Positions 1-11,864 are shown, numbered from the stretch's first letter. The stretch is 64,000 nucleotides of DNA from Acanthacorydalis orientalis (GCA_034766995.1 CM068317.1:7385001-7449000), one strand, 5' to 3'. A program made the numbers and translations. The notes: generated from the letters alone by a model not told the origin.

Positions 1-346
1 TCAAATAACTGATCAAACACGAAGTCAACTATGTCAACTGAGAAGGTGCCAAGAGTGAAAATATTAGTTTCTTTTGAATATTTACAGATAATATTTTCTT
101 AAAATCAAACATTTTTAAATACTTAAATTTATATGTACATTAACCTGGTTATAATTTTTAGTGAATGACTATAATTTTTGCTAAATACTTTTATTTTTAA
201 TATTCAGGAAATAAATTAATTTATTAAAAGTTTATATAATAAAAAAATGTATTCTTAGGAAAATAAAATGTCTTCTTTTATTTTGTAATCAATATTTCAA
301 TGGACTTTAATAATATATTTATTATTTAAATTTTAATCTCACTTTT

Positions 347-348
<2 letters not shown>

Positions 349-380
<32 letters not shown>
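349..380. repeat. (TA)n microsatellite
   Basis: Pure alternating TA run read directly from the sequence. Confidence 0.95.
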
Positions 381-382
<2 letters not shown>

Positions 383-1140
383 TATACGTGTTTGTATTTA
401 TTGGTGTGAATTCATTTTTTCAAATTAAATTAATTAATTTCAACGGTACTTTCATTCATGCTACTCAGTTCTAATTAAACAGAGTGGAAGCTGAATAAAA
501 ACTGATTTCTACTTTATCTGATGTATTATGAATGAATAGAATCGAGTATAATTTTTGTGGCAGATATAATTGAATTTTTTTACTTTTATTTTTTTTTAAT
601 ACGTTCAGAGTGTTATAATTATAATTCAAATCATGATATATGTATATCCCATTCAATATGTCTTGTTATGATTTATGTATTTGATATACTCATACGATAA
701 ATTTATTTTGATTTTAATGTTATATGATGGCTTACATTTGAGAAGTTATTTAATTTTTAATGTAATCGTTCATTTTACCGTGTATTAAAATATGATAGGT
801 CAAATTATTTTTAAATGATATAAATACTAGTAAAATATTTTTGTTTTTGTTTCACGTGCAAGTTTTACTAAAATTACTTTTTCTAGATTGTCATATTTTT
901 ATAATATGTAAATAAACATTTTAGTAAAATTTATAAAATATTATATACACCAAAAATATTTCTATAATGAAAATAGCACTATTTTTAGTATTAAATATTG
1001 ATTATTTATTAGTTATTTTATAATTCATTGTGATATATGGCCATTAATTAACTTAAATATTCATATTAATTTACTAAAAATAAAAAAAATTCAAAGAAAA
1101 ACAATGTTGTAACGGAAACGTTCTACATACAAGAAATAAT
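381..1140. other. AT-rich stretch, nothing recognised
   Basis: Low-complexity AT-rich DNA. Short ORFs here have no recognisable domain and no codon bias, and I see no repeat family member. Confidence 0.5.
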
Positions 1141-1178
1141 TTTTAACATAATATTTAATCCTCAATAGATAGAATTTT

Positions 1179-1223
1179 CCCCCTTAAATTCGCAGATTTC
1201 CCCCCTTTTTGCAACTTTCCCCC
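1179..1223 (-). other. Three regularly spaced C-tracts (G-tracts on minus strand)
   Basis: C5 at 1179-1183, C6 at 1200-1205 and C5 at 1219-1223 sit about 20 bases apart in otherwise strongly AT-rich DNA. Only three tracts are present, so a canonical four-tract intramolecular quadruplex is not encoded. Function unknown. Confidence 0.6.
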
Positions 1224-1467
1224 TTCACCTTTAATTGCACATTGGAACTCATACTAAATGCAATGTAGAATATATAGATTTTCGTGGCTCACCGTATTCA
1301 CTACTTTGTGACATTATATTTATCATTAAATCATAGCATATGATTGTCTATTGACTCCGATATCAACCCATCAAAAACGCAAAATGGTGGAAATTCATTT
1401 CAATTTTAAATAATTGTAACAGAACGTTGGAAAAATACAAAACTGTTGCCCATACCTAATAATTAAT

Positions 1468-1469
<2 letters not shown>

Positions 1470-1527
<58 letters not shown>

Positions 1528-1594
1528 GTATATATATATATGTATATGTATATATATGTATATGTATATATATGTATATATATATATGTATATG

Positions 1595-1647
<53 letters not shown>

Positions 1648-1648
1648 T
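1470..1648. repeat. Compound (TA)n / TATATG microsatellite
   Basis: About 180 bp of TA repeats with interspersed TATG units. Long open frames across it are only Tyr-Ile/Tyr-Met dipeptide translations of the repeat. Confidence 0.95.
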
Positions 1649-1885
1649 TGTACATATGTGTGTTTGCATGGATTATTAATAATACTGATATTAAAATCAA
1701 TTTAGTAATTACAATATATTAAATATACATATAAATTATATTAATTATCAAAATACATAAACAAAATGGGAAATCATACTCTCGTGTTTATAGATAATCA
1801 AATTTCTATTACCTTTCTATTTATATCTCATTAATTAATTGACTTTTAAACTAATTTATTTAATTATTAATTTAATTTATGATCT

Positions 1886-1888
<3 letters not shown>

Positions 1889-1932
<44 letters not shown>

Positions 1933-1935
1933 ATA
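1889..1935. repeat. (AT)n followed by (TATG)n
   Basis: Pure AT run ending in a few GTAT units. Confidence 0.95.
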
Positions 1936-2207
1936 GTATATTATTATTAATAATTAAAATATATGAAAATATGGCTCTTTATTTTTAAAGTATAATACAT
2001 TGAATAAAAAATCATTTTTGCATATAACATGCATATAGCATAGATTATTTAATTTATATCTTTTTCAGAATATTCTGGTGCTAGAAAAAGTCATCTGGAT
2101 AAAATTTGAAACAACACAAATTAAGGTCAGTAAAAGAGTTTTTTCAGTTTTCTTAAATAGGTTTCCAGTATATTTTTTTAAAACAATTTTTCGAAAATTT
2201 CCATTTA

Positions 2208-2208
<1 letters not shown>

Positions 2209-2246
<38 letters not shown>

Positions 2247-2260
2247 GTGTGTGTGTGCAT
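2209..2260. repeat. (TA)n followed by (TG)n
   Basis: AT run passing directly into a short TG run. Confidence 0.9.
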
Positions 2261-3280
2261 GTTACTAAGAATTACATATCACAATCATATATATTTCCTT
2301 TTTTCAAAACTAAATGTCAAGTATTTTGTACGAGTAATTTATAACTTTAATTTTTAATTTATAAAATAAAAATATTAGTAAAAATATGAATTATCTGCTA
2401 AATAATTAAAAAAGTTAAATAATAATAACATTTTTATTTACTTCCATATCTTTTTTACTACGATATAAATTTAATTTTTTACATATTTTATTAAAAATTA
2501 CTTTTGAATAAATATGTGTGTTATTTTTTATATTACATTTATAATATACACTGAAAGATTATTAAAAGTCTCATATAATTTCTTTCATGATTTAATCAAT
2601 AACCGGAAAATTTAATTTCAGTTTTCATAAAAATAATTCTAGAAAAAAATGAATGTGTCTTTTAGATGTACTTAATCTCAATAATATTGTAGTTTTTAGT
2701 AATTAATTAAAAATTAAAATGAATACTATTATATAAGTATTTTAAATTCTTGAGTATTAATTTAAAATATACAAACATTAATAAGATATCAACATAATAA
2801 AAAGTTCTTTGTTGTCTAAAATAGCTGACCCTTGCTTTTCTTCAACCAACCATAAAATCTTGGCTTCAAGTCAATATGCTTTGAGGTTCATTTTGTGACC
2901 TTCTCTTTTAGCAATATATCCAGTTCATTTCCTTTTCAAACTTTAAACTTGACTCTTTATATATTATATCAGTGACTCTATTACTATTTTTATTCACTTT
3001 TATATTATGGCTTTATTTTTATGATTTTCTATTATTCTTAATTTCATACCACCTTATGTCGGTACTAATATTCTTCTTAAATAATATTTTTTCAAAAAGA
3101 TCATTCTTATCCAACAAAATGAACATATACTTATTGCATATTTTTATTGCTTACTTTATATCATGGGTAATTTAGTAATAACTTAATCTATTAAAATATC
3201 TTCTATATTTGTAGAAAATAAATAATTACTAAAGGAATTGTATTCAAAAAATGTTGTCAAGAAAATATATACAAAACTTT

Positions 3281-3434
3281 GTATTTATTTTTCATATATA
3301 ATTTTTAAATTTTGTCTTAAATATTTATTATTGGCAAAATAAGTATATATCTATTTTCGATTTTCATAAAATATTTCCAATTTATATAAAAAATATTTAA
3401 TTATTCTTTCTTATATTTTTAAGTACTTTATATT

Positions 3435-3482
<48 letters not shown>

Positions 3483-3492
3483 ATAACTATAT

Positions 3493-3536
<44 letters not shown>

Positions 3537-3873
3537 AGATAGCAATGTAGATTAGAAATTATACCATTTTCTTCTGATCAAGTTTCTATGTTAAAAATTT
3601 AAATTTGGGGTTCATTTTTTCTTAATAATTCAAACATTATTCTTATACACCTAATTATTTAAAAATTTGCACACAATTTATGAAAATCCACTATGTAGTC
3701 ACTGAGATAGGTGCAAAGAAGATTTATTTTTCATGTTAAATGTTAAAAGTTGTCTTAAATAGTTATTATTGACAAAATCATTATATCGCTATTTTCGATT
3801 TTCATAAAATATTTCCTATTTATATAAAAAATATTTAATTATTCTTTTTTATATGTTTTCAGTACATTATGTT

Positions 3874-3931
<58 letters not shown>

Positions 3932-4125
3932 TTATTATTATAAGATAGCAATGTTCATTAGAAATTATACTAATTTCCTCTTATCAAGTTTCTGTGCTAG
4001 AAATTTAAATTTGGGGTCCATTTTTTCCTAATAATTCGAACATTATTCTTACACATCTATTTATTTAAAAATTTTCACACAAACTATGAAAATCTATTAT
4101 GTATTCACTAAGATAGGTGCGAAAA
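3281..4125 (+). repeat. Tandem duplication, about 440 bp unit, two copies
   Basis: Unit 1 (about 3281-3720) and unit 2 (about 3721-4125) align from end to end. Shared landmarks, in order: TTGTCTTAAATA, CTATTTTCGATTTTCATAAA, a (TA)n block, AAGATAGCAATG, AAATTTAAATTTGGGGT, and AGATAGGTGC near the end. Each unit holds its own (TA)n array (3438-3479 plus 3497-3533; 3876-3927), with different lengths and interruptions, so the arrays have diverged since duplication. No coding content is recognisable. Confidence 0.85.
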
Positions 4126-4405
4126 GAAAAAACTGGATTATATATAACTCCTGAAAAAATAATAATAAATCTAAATATGTCGTAATATTATTCATTATTA
4201 TTTTAGATAAAACAAATTTTATCATTTATTTTTTTTACTTTTGAATCATTGTTGTATTATTTTGCTTATATAAGTTATCGAGTTTCATTTCATAATATTT
4301 ACAGTTGTATTTCACACAAAACTATTCTTTTATCTAAAATATTTTATACGTATAGTTTTCATAAAATATTTTTCAATATTCAGTACTAAAATATGAATAT
4401 TAAAA

Positions 4406-4450
4406 CATATATATATATATATATATATATACATACATACATATACATAT
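4406..4450. repeat. (AT)n with (ACAT)n tail
   Basis: AT run followed by CATA repeats. Confidence 0.9.
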
Positions 4451-4499
4451 AGCTTTTATAATAGAGAATTCCATGTATTGGATTAAATTCATTATTAAA

Positions 4500-4900
4500 A
4501 CCTTAATAGAGTAGAAAACGGCGTCGCATTTTTAAAAAAAATCAATTTCAGTTGACTGCATTTTTCAATTCGTACACAAGACCAATTCTATTTAATCTAG
4601 GAAAGCGACAAGTCAACGGATCTATTGCTATCGATGCATAAATTCGCATGCACGTTAAATCCAGTGCTTGGCGTCATATTCACTTATCCGATAAAGCGTC
4701 GAATGGGATATATATCTGCATAGTACAGCTTGTTAACGCGACCGTAATAAAATCTCTGATAATTGATTACAATTGTTCGATGTTGTTACCGGAATTCCAA
4801 TTATTTACTTTCGTATTAATTACTGCGAACTTTAAAATAAAGGTATTGGCGTCGCGAACATTTATTTGTGAAAAACCTCAATCGGTCTACATATCTTTAT
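4500..4900. other. GC/CpG-richer island, function unknown
   Basis: Noticeably less AT-rich than its surroundings, with several CpG dinucleotides and no simple repeat. A plus-strand open frame at 4648-4917 (89 codons) crosses it but shows no recognisable domain; its length fits the local composition. It could be a conserved noncoding element or part of an exon. The sequence alone does not decide. Confidence 0.35.
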
Positions 4901-4919
4901 ATAATAAAATTATATAGCT

Positions 4920-6120
4920 AGGGTATTAATATTGTATGTGGCCATATATCCTTTCTGGATATAAAATTAATTACAAAATAAATGCCAAGTTTATTGTTAA
5001 GTTGCTTTCATATGTAGAAATTAACAATTCAGTAATTGGATATATTTATAAAATTATTTTTAATCAAATACACTTCATAAATGCTATATCAAAATTAAAT
5101 AAGGAAAAATAAAAAAATCAGTATGTAGAAATGAATTGAAATCAATCAAAATATTATTAAATCATTTCAATTTTTAATTTATTTCTTTCGAAACAATGTT
5201 TTATTGTTTGTAACTCGTATTTTTAGATTTACAATTTTAAACTGATTTATTACTAATAATTTATTAAAGTAATATTTCTAATTAATTAATTAAAATTACT
5301 AAAATATGAAAATATAAGAATTGAAAATATTATACTGTGTGTAAATAAATATTTGACTACTTGATTTTTTAAGAGTTCAGTATGTCAAATTTTATTATGA
5401 ATATAAATATTTATTTATAGAATAAATAATAATTTTTGCTACTTAAGAGAATAAAATAATTCTCGATTATATCACGGAGCAATTCAAAATAAAATTTAAA
5501 GTAAATTTGAATGGTTTTTAATATCAGATATGAATACAATTATATTTAATCAAATATCTATTTAATTAATAAATCATATATTTATCTAATTTAAGAAATA
5601 TGTACCTTGGTTAATTGATTTGATTCTATAAAGTTTACTTAATTATTTTATCATTTTGTGTATTGAAATATCTTGGATATTTTGTTGACATTGTGTAATC
5701 GATTAATGAATATTAACAAGAGTGAAATATTTTTCCATTACTTATATTTTCCAAGGTAATTTTAAAAATGTTTCTGTTTAAAAGTAAAGAAATAATACTA
5801 TTGAAAATATCTTTTTTGATAGAAAATAATATTGAAAACAGTTGTTTTCATAAGATTTAATAATATTTAAAAGTATTTGTTTGCTATTTTTGATAATTAA
5901 TACTTTTGTTTTCATCAATGTTCACAATGGATTGATTTTTTATAAATTTACAAATATTTTATAACTTTTACAATTTTATCGAGTAGTTTAAACAGTCTAG
6001 AATTATGAAATTCTTTTCAATACAAAATTAATATTTGAAAATAAATATTTTTGAAAGAAAATTTATCTCTTAATTTATTTTTATTTGTTCAATTGAAATA
6101 TATTACAATTTTATTCCTAT
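4920..6120. other. AT-rich stretch, nothing recognised
   Basis: No repeat family, domain or RNA gene seen. Confidence 0.5.
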
Positions 6121-6125
6121 CAAAG

Positions 6126-6126
<1 letters not shown>

Positions 6127-6168
<42 letters not shown>
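6127..6168. repeat. (AT)n microsatellite
   Basis: Pure alternating run. Confidence 0.95.
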
Positions 6169-6170
<2 letters not shown>

Positions 6171-6246
6171 GATCTACTGTTAGATTCATGTTCTTTTATT
6201 CTTCCAATTTGAAAAATTAAATGTAGTTTTACATATCACTCTTACA

Positions 6247-6261
6247 AACACACACACACTC

Positions 6262-6313
<52 letters not shown>

Positions 6314-6325
6314 ATGTGTGTGTGC
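6247..6325. repeat. (CA)n-(TA)n-(TG)n self-complementary microsatellite
   Basis: A CA run, an AT core and a TG run follow one another, so the whole block is close to its own reverse complement and could extrude as a hairpin. Confidence 0.9.
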
Positions 6326-6782
6326 ATGCTAAATAATTTCTGATTTTGTAAAAGTATTTAAAATTTAAGCTTTATTATTTAGACCTATAAGATATACAAA
6401 TTCATGAACAATGAATAAAAAAAGTAAAATTCAAAATGAAAAAATTAAATGTATCTAACTCATATATTGAAGGGCGAATCAGCATCAGATTTGTTTAATA
6501 TTTATCTAAGTTAAAAATTTTGTTATGATGACGAAATATTATGAACAAATTGATTAATTTCAACAGTACTGAAAATGAAAACCATCGAAAATCTTCATAT
6601 ATTGTAAACGATTCAAGTAATAATTGAAATATTAAGTGGCTAGAAATTGAAATGTGGATTGTTCTGTAATGTATAAAGATCCAGTTTAGAATCTTTATAT
6701 TACTCAAAATGAAACTTACAGTTCTCTAAGTGTCTTGAGTTTTGGGTGTTATAGACAGATATATTTTATTTATATTACATCA

Positions 6783-6784
6783 TG

Positions 6785-6832
<48 letters not shown>
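6783..6832. repeat. (TA)n microsatellite
   Basis: Pure alternating run. Confidence 0.95.
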
Positions 6833-6835
<3 letters not shown>

Positions 6836-6839
6836 GATA

Positions 6840-7740
6840 TAAATAAAATATAATTTGGTTCTTGAATAGAAACGCTTTATGAACATGTAAAATTACTCCC
6901 AATTTAAGTTTCGAGTTCTGCTGGTTAAGAGTTCCCAACAAATCTAAATTAGGTGGTTATATTTTATTACTATTTTCTATTAAATATTATCATATGTAGT
7001 CTTTGTCAGTTTATTTAGTTGTAGCAATTTTCTGCCTTGACAAACAAGTTCGAGTGTTGTTATGATAATATTTGATAGTTTTTTTGTTATCCAATATAAA
7101 ACTATTCAAATTATTAAACAGATAAACAATATCGATTATCCTCGATTTTAATAAGAACTTATACGTCTACTTATCTATAATTCGTCAGCTACATTATTTT
7201 ATTTATTCTGGTTTTGTTTGAGTTCGACATCGATTGTACTAGTTTCTCAGAAAATATATATGTATATGTATATATATAAACATATAGTTTATCATACAAT
7301 ATGATGATAAAATACACAGTTTTCATCCCCAGTAATCGGATGACTATTTTATCGAATGAGATTATAAGAGCATACAGAAATTTAATCTGTTATTTTTTTT
7401 CACTTAGTATATGGTTCCAATATATTTTTTTTCATAAAAAGCAAGATGTTTTATATAATTTAATGCTACTCTTTGCTGAATGACAAATTTGATACCTATG
7501 TCTATAAGTGTTAAGAAATTAATTTCTGTAAGGATTACATTAAATTATCAATTTAATGTAAGTAAACATTAGCTTACGTTCTTAGCTAAATTCGTCAGAA
7601 TGACATTTTTCAAATTAATTTTGGAATTAATTAATGAATTATTCTTTTACTCTTCAACCCATGAAAACATCAAACCAAATGGTCAATAAAAGATTATTGC
7701 TCATTTTTTATGGTTTCTTATATACATTTCGATCGACTAT
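6840..7740. other. AT-rich stretch, nothing recognised
   Basis: A 60-codon open frame at 7301-7483 has no recognisable domain and is probably chance. Nothing else stands out. Confidence 0.45.
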
Positions 7741-7830
7741 CCTGTTACTCTGAAGATGATGGCATCACTATCAAAATATTCATAACAAGAATGAAAAATG
7801 ACTAATAACAATTTATTTAACATTTTTCAT
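7741..7830 (+). repeat. Old dispersed repeat, copy 1
   Basis: Matches the pattern described at 45185-45300: a CTGAAGATGATGGCATCA core, then TCAAAAT, CATAA and ACTAATAACAATTTATT. Very diverged; membership is by eye. Confidence 0.35.
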
Positions 7831-8124
7831 CCAAAAAGAATTTTGTAGTGTCTGATGTGAAGAAATAATTCATTTATCAAAAAGAATTTAGACACTGTCA
7901 TCATATTGTAAGGTTGGTAAGAAAGTAATTGCGATATTTTTCTCTGAGTTCTAATCTTAATTTTTGTTAATAAAAGTGTTATTTCATTGTTTATATATTA
8001 ATATGATTTTGAAGTGCATTTTTCTGTCTCTATTTTGGTAATACTAACTTTGGTTTTATTATTAATTTTGCTACAAATTGGACTAATGAATTAAAAGTAA
8101 AAAAGAAAACAATAAAAGCGATTT

Positions 8125-8324
8125 TTGTATGAGTTCAAAACAAGTGGTAAAGCAGCAGAAACTACTCGTAAACTTAACGATACTTTTGGTGAAGGTACTG
8201 TAGAGAAACGTACAGTGAAATGGTGGTTTCAAAAATTTCTTGCTAGGAACGAGAGCCATCAAGATAAAGAAGGTTGCGGGCGTTCTTCTTCAGTTCATAA
8301 CGACCATCTGAATGCGTTTGTTGT
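8125..8324 (+). pseudogene. Mariner transposase N-terminal (HTH) fragment
   Basis: The frame encodes the mariner paired-type helix-turn-helix region. Diagnostic strings are GKAAETTRKLNDTFGEGT, then TVKWWFQKF and a GRSSSVHNDHLNA segment; these match the conserved KAAETTRNIN...TVQWWFKKF...GRPSEVDNDQL pattern of the SETMAR/irritans-cecropia type. The frame is cut by the LTR insertion near codon 65 and resumes at 8733 with LVESEPS, ending at a stop in LKQ. It lacks the second half of the protein and so cannot catalyse transposition. The true start is uncertain because the first Met codons are upstream in another frame. Confidence 0.85.
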
Positions 8325-8659
8325 GTATCCATCCTCACCACTGTGCTTATTTGTAAATAAGGTATAGTAATTTATTATATACTGGATAGTATATGAAGTG
8401 TCCGTTCAGACTAATGTATTTTTCACATCCCTGTCTTGATCCATCTGATCACATACTTAAACAAAATACAATATTATATACAGAAGACAGTATATCAAAC
8501 GGTAGTTGAAATCTCAATAATCAGTCAAGTCAGGTAACAGAACACGTGTGGTTACATTCATTGTAGCAATAATTAGTCATAAGTATTGTAACAATTAAAC
8601 GATAATAGTAGGCAAATTTTTGTTGTTCTAATTTTCAAACCTGCTGCATTTATGTTATT

Positions 8660-8703
<44 letters not shown>

Positions 8704-8736
8704 GTAATATAATATAATATAAAACTATAACACGTT
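8315..8736. mobile_element. Solo LTR with 4-bp target duplication
   Basis: A 414 bp insert at 8319-8732 begins TGTTGTGTATCC and ends TATAACA, i.e. the TG...CA ends of an LTR. It is flanked by CGTT at 8315-8318 and CGTT at 8733-8736. The bases on either side join to rebuild the uninterrupted mariner coding sequence (GAATGCGTTAGTTGAATC). No internal retrotransposon genes, primer binding site or second LTR are present, so it is a solo LTR. A (TA)n tract at 8663-8701 lies inside it. The superfamily (Gypsy or BEL/Pao) is not decidable; 4 bp duplication is usual for some Gypsy elements. Its strand is unknown. Confidence 0.8.
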
Positions 8737-9208
8737 AGTTGAATCAGAACCAAGCATAACACTTTGAGAGCTTGCACCAAAGCTAGGTGTTAGTGATTTA
8801 ACAATTCTGGATATCTTAAAACAGTAAGCTGAGAAAAATTTATATTAATTTGAAGGTCATAAACAGCAATTATTTTTCTACCAATGTAATATATCTTGGT
8901 AATAATTGATAAAACTCTACTGTGTAGACAATGCACCTCTACAAAAATCTTCATATTATTTTTTATGCTCTAGAACTCTTATTATAATTTAAAATTCGTA
9001 TAATACACAATGATTCAAATGATCTTCTTTCTGTTCGTGTAGTTCGTTTAAAAGCTTCTAATTAAACAATCGAGAACTATAAAACAACACATTTAATAAT
9101 CATATATATCACATCAGTTAAAAAATAATTATACCTAATGCGTTCGTATATAAATTCAAATGAAATCAATACGAATGTGTAAATGGAAAAAACAAAAACA
9201 CATTATTT

Positions 9209-9210
<2 letters not shown>

Positions 9211-9285
<75 letters not shown>
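9211..9285. repeat. (TA)n microsatellite
   Basis: About 75 bp of pure TA. Confidence 0.95.
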
Positions 9286-9441
9286 TGATTAGATGAATGA
9301 AATATACAAATTTATATAAAAGAAAACACTGATGTTGTAATATGACATTAACAGATAAATTAGGAATATGTTTGTTACTAAATAGTTTAAACTAAAAATG
9401 GATAACAAATTTCCTGAGTTGAGAATTGTTAGAAGGTATAC

Positions 9442-9445
<4 letters not shown>

Positions 9446-9481
<36 letters not shown>
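9446..9481. repeat. (TA)n microsatellite
   Basis: Pure alternating run. Confidence 0.95.
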
Positions 9482-9484
<3 letters not shown>

Positions 9485-9769
9485 GTTATAAGATTTAGCA
9501 TTCATGAAATCCTTCAATTAGATTAAAATAAAACTATATTATGAATAATCATTAAAAGTTATCGTATTTAATTTCTTAAAGTATTCAATACTTTGTCTAT
9601 GTATTTAAATAAGTAGATTACGGAATAATTTTGAAATAGTATGGTTGAATATGATTTTTTAAATAATTTATATCTCAGCATAAATCATACATATTTTCAA
9701 CTACTCCGGATTCTTTTTTTCATTATACATTTTAGTCAGTTCTATTTTTTGTATAAATATCAAACTTAA

Positions 9770-10130
9770 AGCGCACATTCATATTCCTTAATCCATATAC
9801 GTATAGAAAAAAATCCCATATCACGTATCTACGAAAAATATGATACCGTAAAGTCAAAAAAAAAAACTAAAGCTCGCGCATCGTGTATATATATTATCTA
9901 GAAAAATGAGCTTCACAAAAGGTGCGTCCGTCCATATAGATATCGGCAATCCTTTGGTCGGTCGAACGTCGGGCGTTAGAAAGAGTGGATAGAAGCTGAA
10001 ACGACCAACGACGGGTCATTTTTATAGCATTTGAATAAAAGCTCGCGGGATAGAAAACGATTTCAGCAGCCTATATCGCACACAAGGGCGTAGCGAATAG
10101 TATCAGGAAACGCATTGTGGTTTATTAAAA
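9770..10130. other. GC/CpG-richer island, function unknown
   Basis: The part near 9860-10110 has many CpG dinucleotides (for example CTCGCGCATCG, GGTCGGTCGAACGTCGGGCG) in a strongly AT-rich context. No open frame, tRNA fold or transposon end was recognised. A conserved regulatory element, an exon fragment or a diverged mobile element remain possible. Confidence 0.4.
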
Positions 10131-10646
10131 TAAATAAATATTTTTTTTGTTAGGTACACATTTCAGAGTTTATTTTTTTCATACAGATAATAAATTTAAA
10201 TCTTTATAACATTTATAAAGACACACAATACTAGTTAGAAAATAATCTCAATTCAGATAAATATTTTTTTGTTCAAATTTACTTAGATGCATTTTAAATT
10301 TTATAAATTATTGTTATAATCTTAAAATGAATTATTTTTTTCTGTTTAATATAGTTTTTTAAATTTTGTTTTATTCAATAAAATATTTGGTCTAATATCT
10401 GAAATATTTAGATTTCTATATATTTAATTTCATAATCAGAATGGTGTTTTACTTCAAGTACACGTTTAAAAGTTAATAACTACTATACACTTTTCAAATC
10501 TTGGATTCAGCATAAAATGGAGAAAAGTTGTGTTGAAAATCATATGTTGCTCTAAGTTTTCGCATGTAAGAAATATTTGACTCCGTATTAATATTAAGAT
10601 ACTTTTTTTTCAATATTTATCTAACCATAATTATAAATTGAAACTA

Positions 10647-11222
10647 TTAGGTTCGTAGAAAAATTATTGCGGTCTGTGACCCGCAAGTTCATATACTTTT
10701 CAATGTTTTTTTGATTTTCCTATTAGTTTTAAGTAGTCCAGAACTGTTGAACGACTAACGCCTAACTTTTATGCAAGACTTCGATGTGTTTTTCTTGGTT
10801 CTGATTCAACTAACGCATTCAGTTGGTCGTTATTAAATGAAAAAGGATACCCGTGACTTTCTTTATCATTAAAGTTCACGTCCCAAGCACGACATTTTTG
10901 GAACCACCATTTCACTGTACATTCTCTAACAGTACCCACATAAAAAGTATCGTTTAGTTTATGAGTAGTTTCTGCTGCTGTACAGCCCGTTTTGTACTCA
11001 TGCAAAAAACTGCTTTTATTAGCTTCTTTTTCATTTTTAATTCAATAGCCCAATTCAAAGTAAAATCATTAAGAAAACCAAAGTCGGTGTTATCAAAATA
11101 CATATCAAAAATGCACTTTAAAATGACAATAATTAGAAAACGATGAAATGAAGCATTCATTGAAAAAATGTATGGTTAGATTTCAGAAAACAAAAATCGA
11201 AATTATTTTCCTACATACCTAA
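10647..11222 (-). mobile_element. HTH-only mariner derivative, copy 2
   Basis: Starts TTAGGTTCGTAGAAAAATTA and ends in the inverted repeat ATTTTCCTACATACCTAA, 576 bp. The left flank is TA (10645-10646) and the right flank is TG, consistent with a decayed TA target duplication. It has the same architecture as copies 1, 3 and 4: terminal repeat, untranslated leader, HTH coding half, then directly the 3' end. There is a small insertion or rearrangement near the deletion junction (about 10680-10735) relative to the other copies. Confidence 0.88.
10769..11005 (-). pseudogene. Mariner transposase N-terminal (HTH) fragment
   Basis: A 78-codon open frame with TAAETTHKLNDTF, TVKWWFQKCRAWD and NNDQLNALVESEP, the mariner HTH signature. 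It is the longest uninterrupted HTH frame of the family in this window. It stops at a TAA... equivalent of the linker before the second HTH helix set; the following nucleotides still align with the family in another frame (VRRSTVLDYLK-like). No catalytic domain is present. Confidence 0.85.
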
Positions 11223-11418
11223 TGAATAGAAATTAAATGTTGTTAAGATTTTTTATAAGATTTCTTCATTAGAATAGTTTTGTTAACGAAATTTCTATTT
11301 TAAAACTTGTATGATTTTTGATATTTATTTACAAATAGAATTTTATATATTCTTTGCTGTTGAAGTAAATTTATATTAGTTATAAAAATGGTATTAATAA
11401 TATTCATATATAAACATA

Positions 11419-11420
<2 letters not shown>

Positions 11421-11513
<93 letters not shown>
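11421..11513. repeat. (TA)n microsatellite
   Basis: About 90 bp of TA with one G interruption. Confidence 0.95.
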
Positions 11514-11515
<2 letters not shown>

Positions 11516-11805
11516 GTGATATGTACGTTTTCATTTAAGTAGACGTGCTATGTGAACTTAAACTCAACATATCTATTTGGATAGTTGGTATTTAAATGAA
11601 AAGTCATGTTCAATTCATTCCAAACTGTGTCTAACCATCATCTTCATAGAAGCTTTCATACTTCGTTTAGTGTGTGCGATGGTATGTAAACTAGTTTCTC
11701 TTAGCTTTCCATTCACATTCGAGTGTCTGAGAAGTTTTACTTTGGAATTCAATAATAATTATGTAATATACACTCAAATATATAATTATAAAATATTACA
11801 CAGGT

Positions 11806-11816
11806 GCATATATGTA

Positions 11817-11861
<45 letters not shown>
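11806..11861. repeat. (TA)n microsatellite
   Basis: Mostly pure alternating run. A 124-codon open frame reading through it (11577-11951) is Tyr-Ile filler plus unrecognised sequence. Confidence 0.95.

Positions 11862-11864
<3 letters not shown>

Larger units (their letters stand above)
7908..8889 (+). mobile_element. HTH-only mariner derivative, copy 1, split by a solo LTR
   Basis: A Tc1/mariner-superfamily element. The left end (AAGGTTGGTAAGAAAGTAAT) and right end (CAGCAATTATTTTTCTACCA) are inverted copies of the family terminal repeat. After removing the inserted LTR and its target duplication it is about 565 bp, less than half of a normal ~1.3 kb mariner. Only the part encoding the N-terminal DNA-binding region is kept. 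The sequence then jumps to the 3' end, so the DDE catalytic domain is absent. The same structure recurs at 10647-11222, 18969-19534 and 40645-41220. Two-letter ends are slightly mutated, so the exact boundaries are uncertain by a few bases. Confidence 0.85.

Noticed and set aside
1395..1720. Several open frames of about 60-100 codons rich in Tyr-Ile across (TA)n arrays, here and at many other arrays
   Set aside because: They are translations of dinucleotide repeats, which lack stop codons in two frames. No gene is implied.
4648..4917. 89-codon plus-strand frame in a GC-richer island
   Set aside because: No domain, signal or family recognised, and stop-free length is expected in GC-richer sequence. 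Kept only as part of an island of unknown function.
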